Positions 63,323-64,000 of a DNA stretch of 64,000 nucleotides are shown here, piece after piece. Source of the DNA: an uncultured Dehalococcoidia bacterium (GTDB taxonomy: Bacteria; Chloroflexota; Dehalococcoidia; Lucifugimonadales; G958296245); NCBI GenBank assembly GCA_958296245.1, contig OY282458.1, positions 990,440 to 1,054,439 of the forward strand, given 5' to 3'. Every line of letters begins with the position of its first letter. The stretch's first letter is position 1. The position numbers and the translations under genes were made by a program. The notes under the pieces are model-generated. The model saw nothing but the letters and a program-made list of their open reading frames with translations, had not been told where the DNA came from and did no database searches.

Positions 63323-64000
63323 ATGAAGGGTCCCCGCAGAATCGTAGCCACCGTGGATCTTGGGCGCACCTACCACCTGGAGGGTGAGGAGGTCTCGGCG
63401 CTGCGCGGGGTGAATCTGACGGTCCATCCCGGCAGGTTCATCGCCGTGGTGGGCAGGTCGGGATCGGGAAAGACCACTCTGTTGAATCTGATCGCGGGCT
63501 TGGACAGGCCCACGTCCGGGCAGATCCTGTTCGAGGAGCGAGACCTCGTCGATATGAGCGAAGCGGAGCTGACCGAGCTCCGCCGACACAAGATCGGCTT
63601 CGTGTTTCAGTCCTTCGGCCTGCTGCCCCTGCTCTCGGCATATGAGAACGTGGAACTACCCCTCAGGATATCTGGGGTGGCCGCAAGGGAGAGGGACGAG
63701 CGCGCCAGGGAGGCGCTTGCCATGGTGGGGTTGAGCCACAGGGCCAACCACAGGCCCTACGAGCTGTCCGGTGGAGAGCAACAGCGCGTCGCTATTTCCC
63801 GCGCGATAGTGACGCGGCCTGTGCTGCTCTTGGCGGACGAGCCCACCGGGGAGCTGGACTCGGTAAACGCTAGGGCGATCTTCGGCCTCTTCGAGGAGAT
63901 GGTACACACTCAGAGTATCAGTGTCGTTGCGGCCACACACGATTCAACCCTGCTGGAGATGGCGAACCAGGTGCTGGAGCTGCGCGACGGGACCATTGCT
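63323..64000 (+). CDS. ABC transporter ATP-binding protein (LolD/MacB type), cut by the window end
   Basis: It opens at ATG 63323, directly after the preceding stop, and remains open for 226 codons to the window edge. Walker [12 protein letters not shown]-loop [10 protein letters not shown], signature LSGGEQQR, Walker [12 protein letters not shown] and the switch histidine in ATHDS are present, so the catalytic core is complete and only the C-terminus is missing. With the neighbouring ATPase it may form a heterodimer for the two large permeases. Confidence 0.92.
   Translation, partial: MKGPRRIVATVDLGRTYHLEGEEVSALRGVNLTVHPGRFIAVVGRSGSGKTTLLNLIAGLDRPTSGQILFEERDLVDMSEAELTELRRHKIGFVFQSFGLLPLLSAYENVELPLRISGVAARERDERAREALAMVGLSHRANHRPYELSGGEQQRVAISRAIVTRPVLLLADEPTGELDSVNARAIFGLFEEMVHTQSISVVAATHDSTLLEMANQVLELRDGTIA

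Overview
The window is GC-rich bacterial DNA, most likely from a Chloroflexota (Dehalococcoidia/SAR202-like) genome. The best taxonomic clue is the 784-aa DUF2298 (Chlor_Arch_YYY-type) membrane protein at 44016-46370. The lineage is an inference; there is no rRNA here.

Layout. (1) 1-14186 is a very large CRISPR array: 195 complete copies of an invariant 36-bp repeat, plus the last 6 bases of another at the left edge, with 195 spacers of 34-41 nt. It runs off the left edge. The repeat 3' end (ATTGAAGC, read on the minus strand) and a good promoter in the leader show minus-strand transcription, with the newest spacers near 14186. (2) 14360-31327, all minus strand, is a type I-G (formerly I-U) cas locus with two complete but different effector modules in tandem and a single adaptation module. 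Module B (upstream) is small gene - csb1 - csb2::cas3 fusion - GSU0052-type cas8. Module A is small gene - cas3 - csx17 - csb1 - csb2 - cas2 - cas4::cas1. (3) 31655-64000 is chromosomal housekeeping and transport: an OGG1-like glycosylase, an iron ABC importer, Nudix hydrolase, nitrilase, MFS exporter, amidohydrolase, ThpR, FtsY, a DUF2298 protein, a molybdopterin oxidoreductase, a DUF4389 protein, a zinc alcohol dehydrogenase, an alpha-2-macroglobulin, a voltage-gated cation channel and a MacB/FtsX-type ABC system. Four copies of a TIR-bearing MITE-like repeat are scattered from 37.4 to 57.9 kb.

The most exciting system is regulatory. Upstream of each effector module, on the opposite strand, lies a single crRNA-like unit: a truncated repeat keeping the 5' handle (ATTGAAGT), a 35- or 32-nt spacer-like stretch, and a degenerate but structurally conserved repeat. 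Each spacer-like stretch matches the promoter or leader of its own cas module next to a TTC PAM. Inside the match the mismatches fall only on positions 6 and 12 (module A) or 12 (module B), and both matches end at position 18. These are the every-sixth bases that are flipped out of a Cascade R-loop. The two units share their 3' halves but have different seeds, each fitting its own promoter. They look like paralogous autoregulatory guides (CreR-like) that let each Cascade repress its own operon. Each repressed promoter first drives a small unknown protein (78 and 81 aa) with the shared C-terminal signature KALPPxNxSSIxDA, the second novel element.

Together the locus appears to be one memory bank (one array, one Cas4-Cas1/Cas2) serving two I-G interference machines, each with its own RNA-guided feedback loop and small accessory protein.
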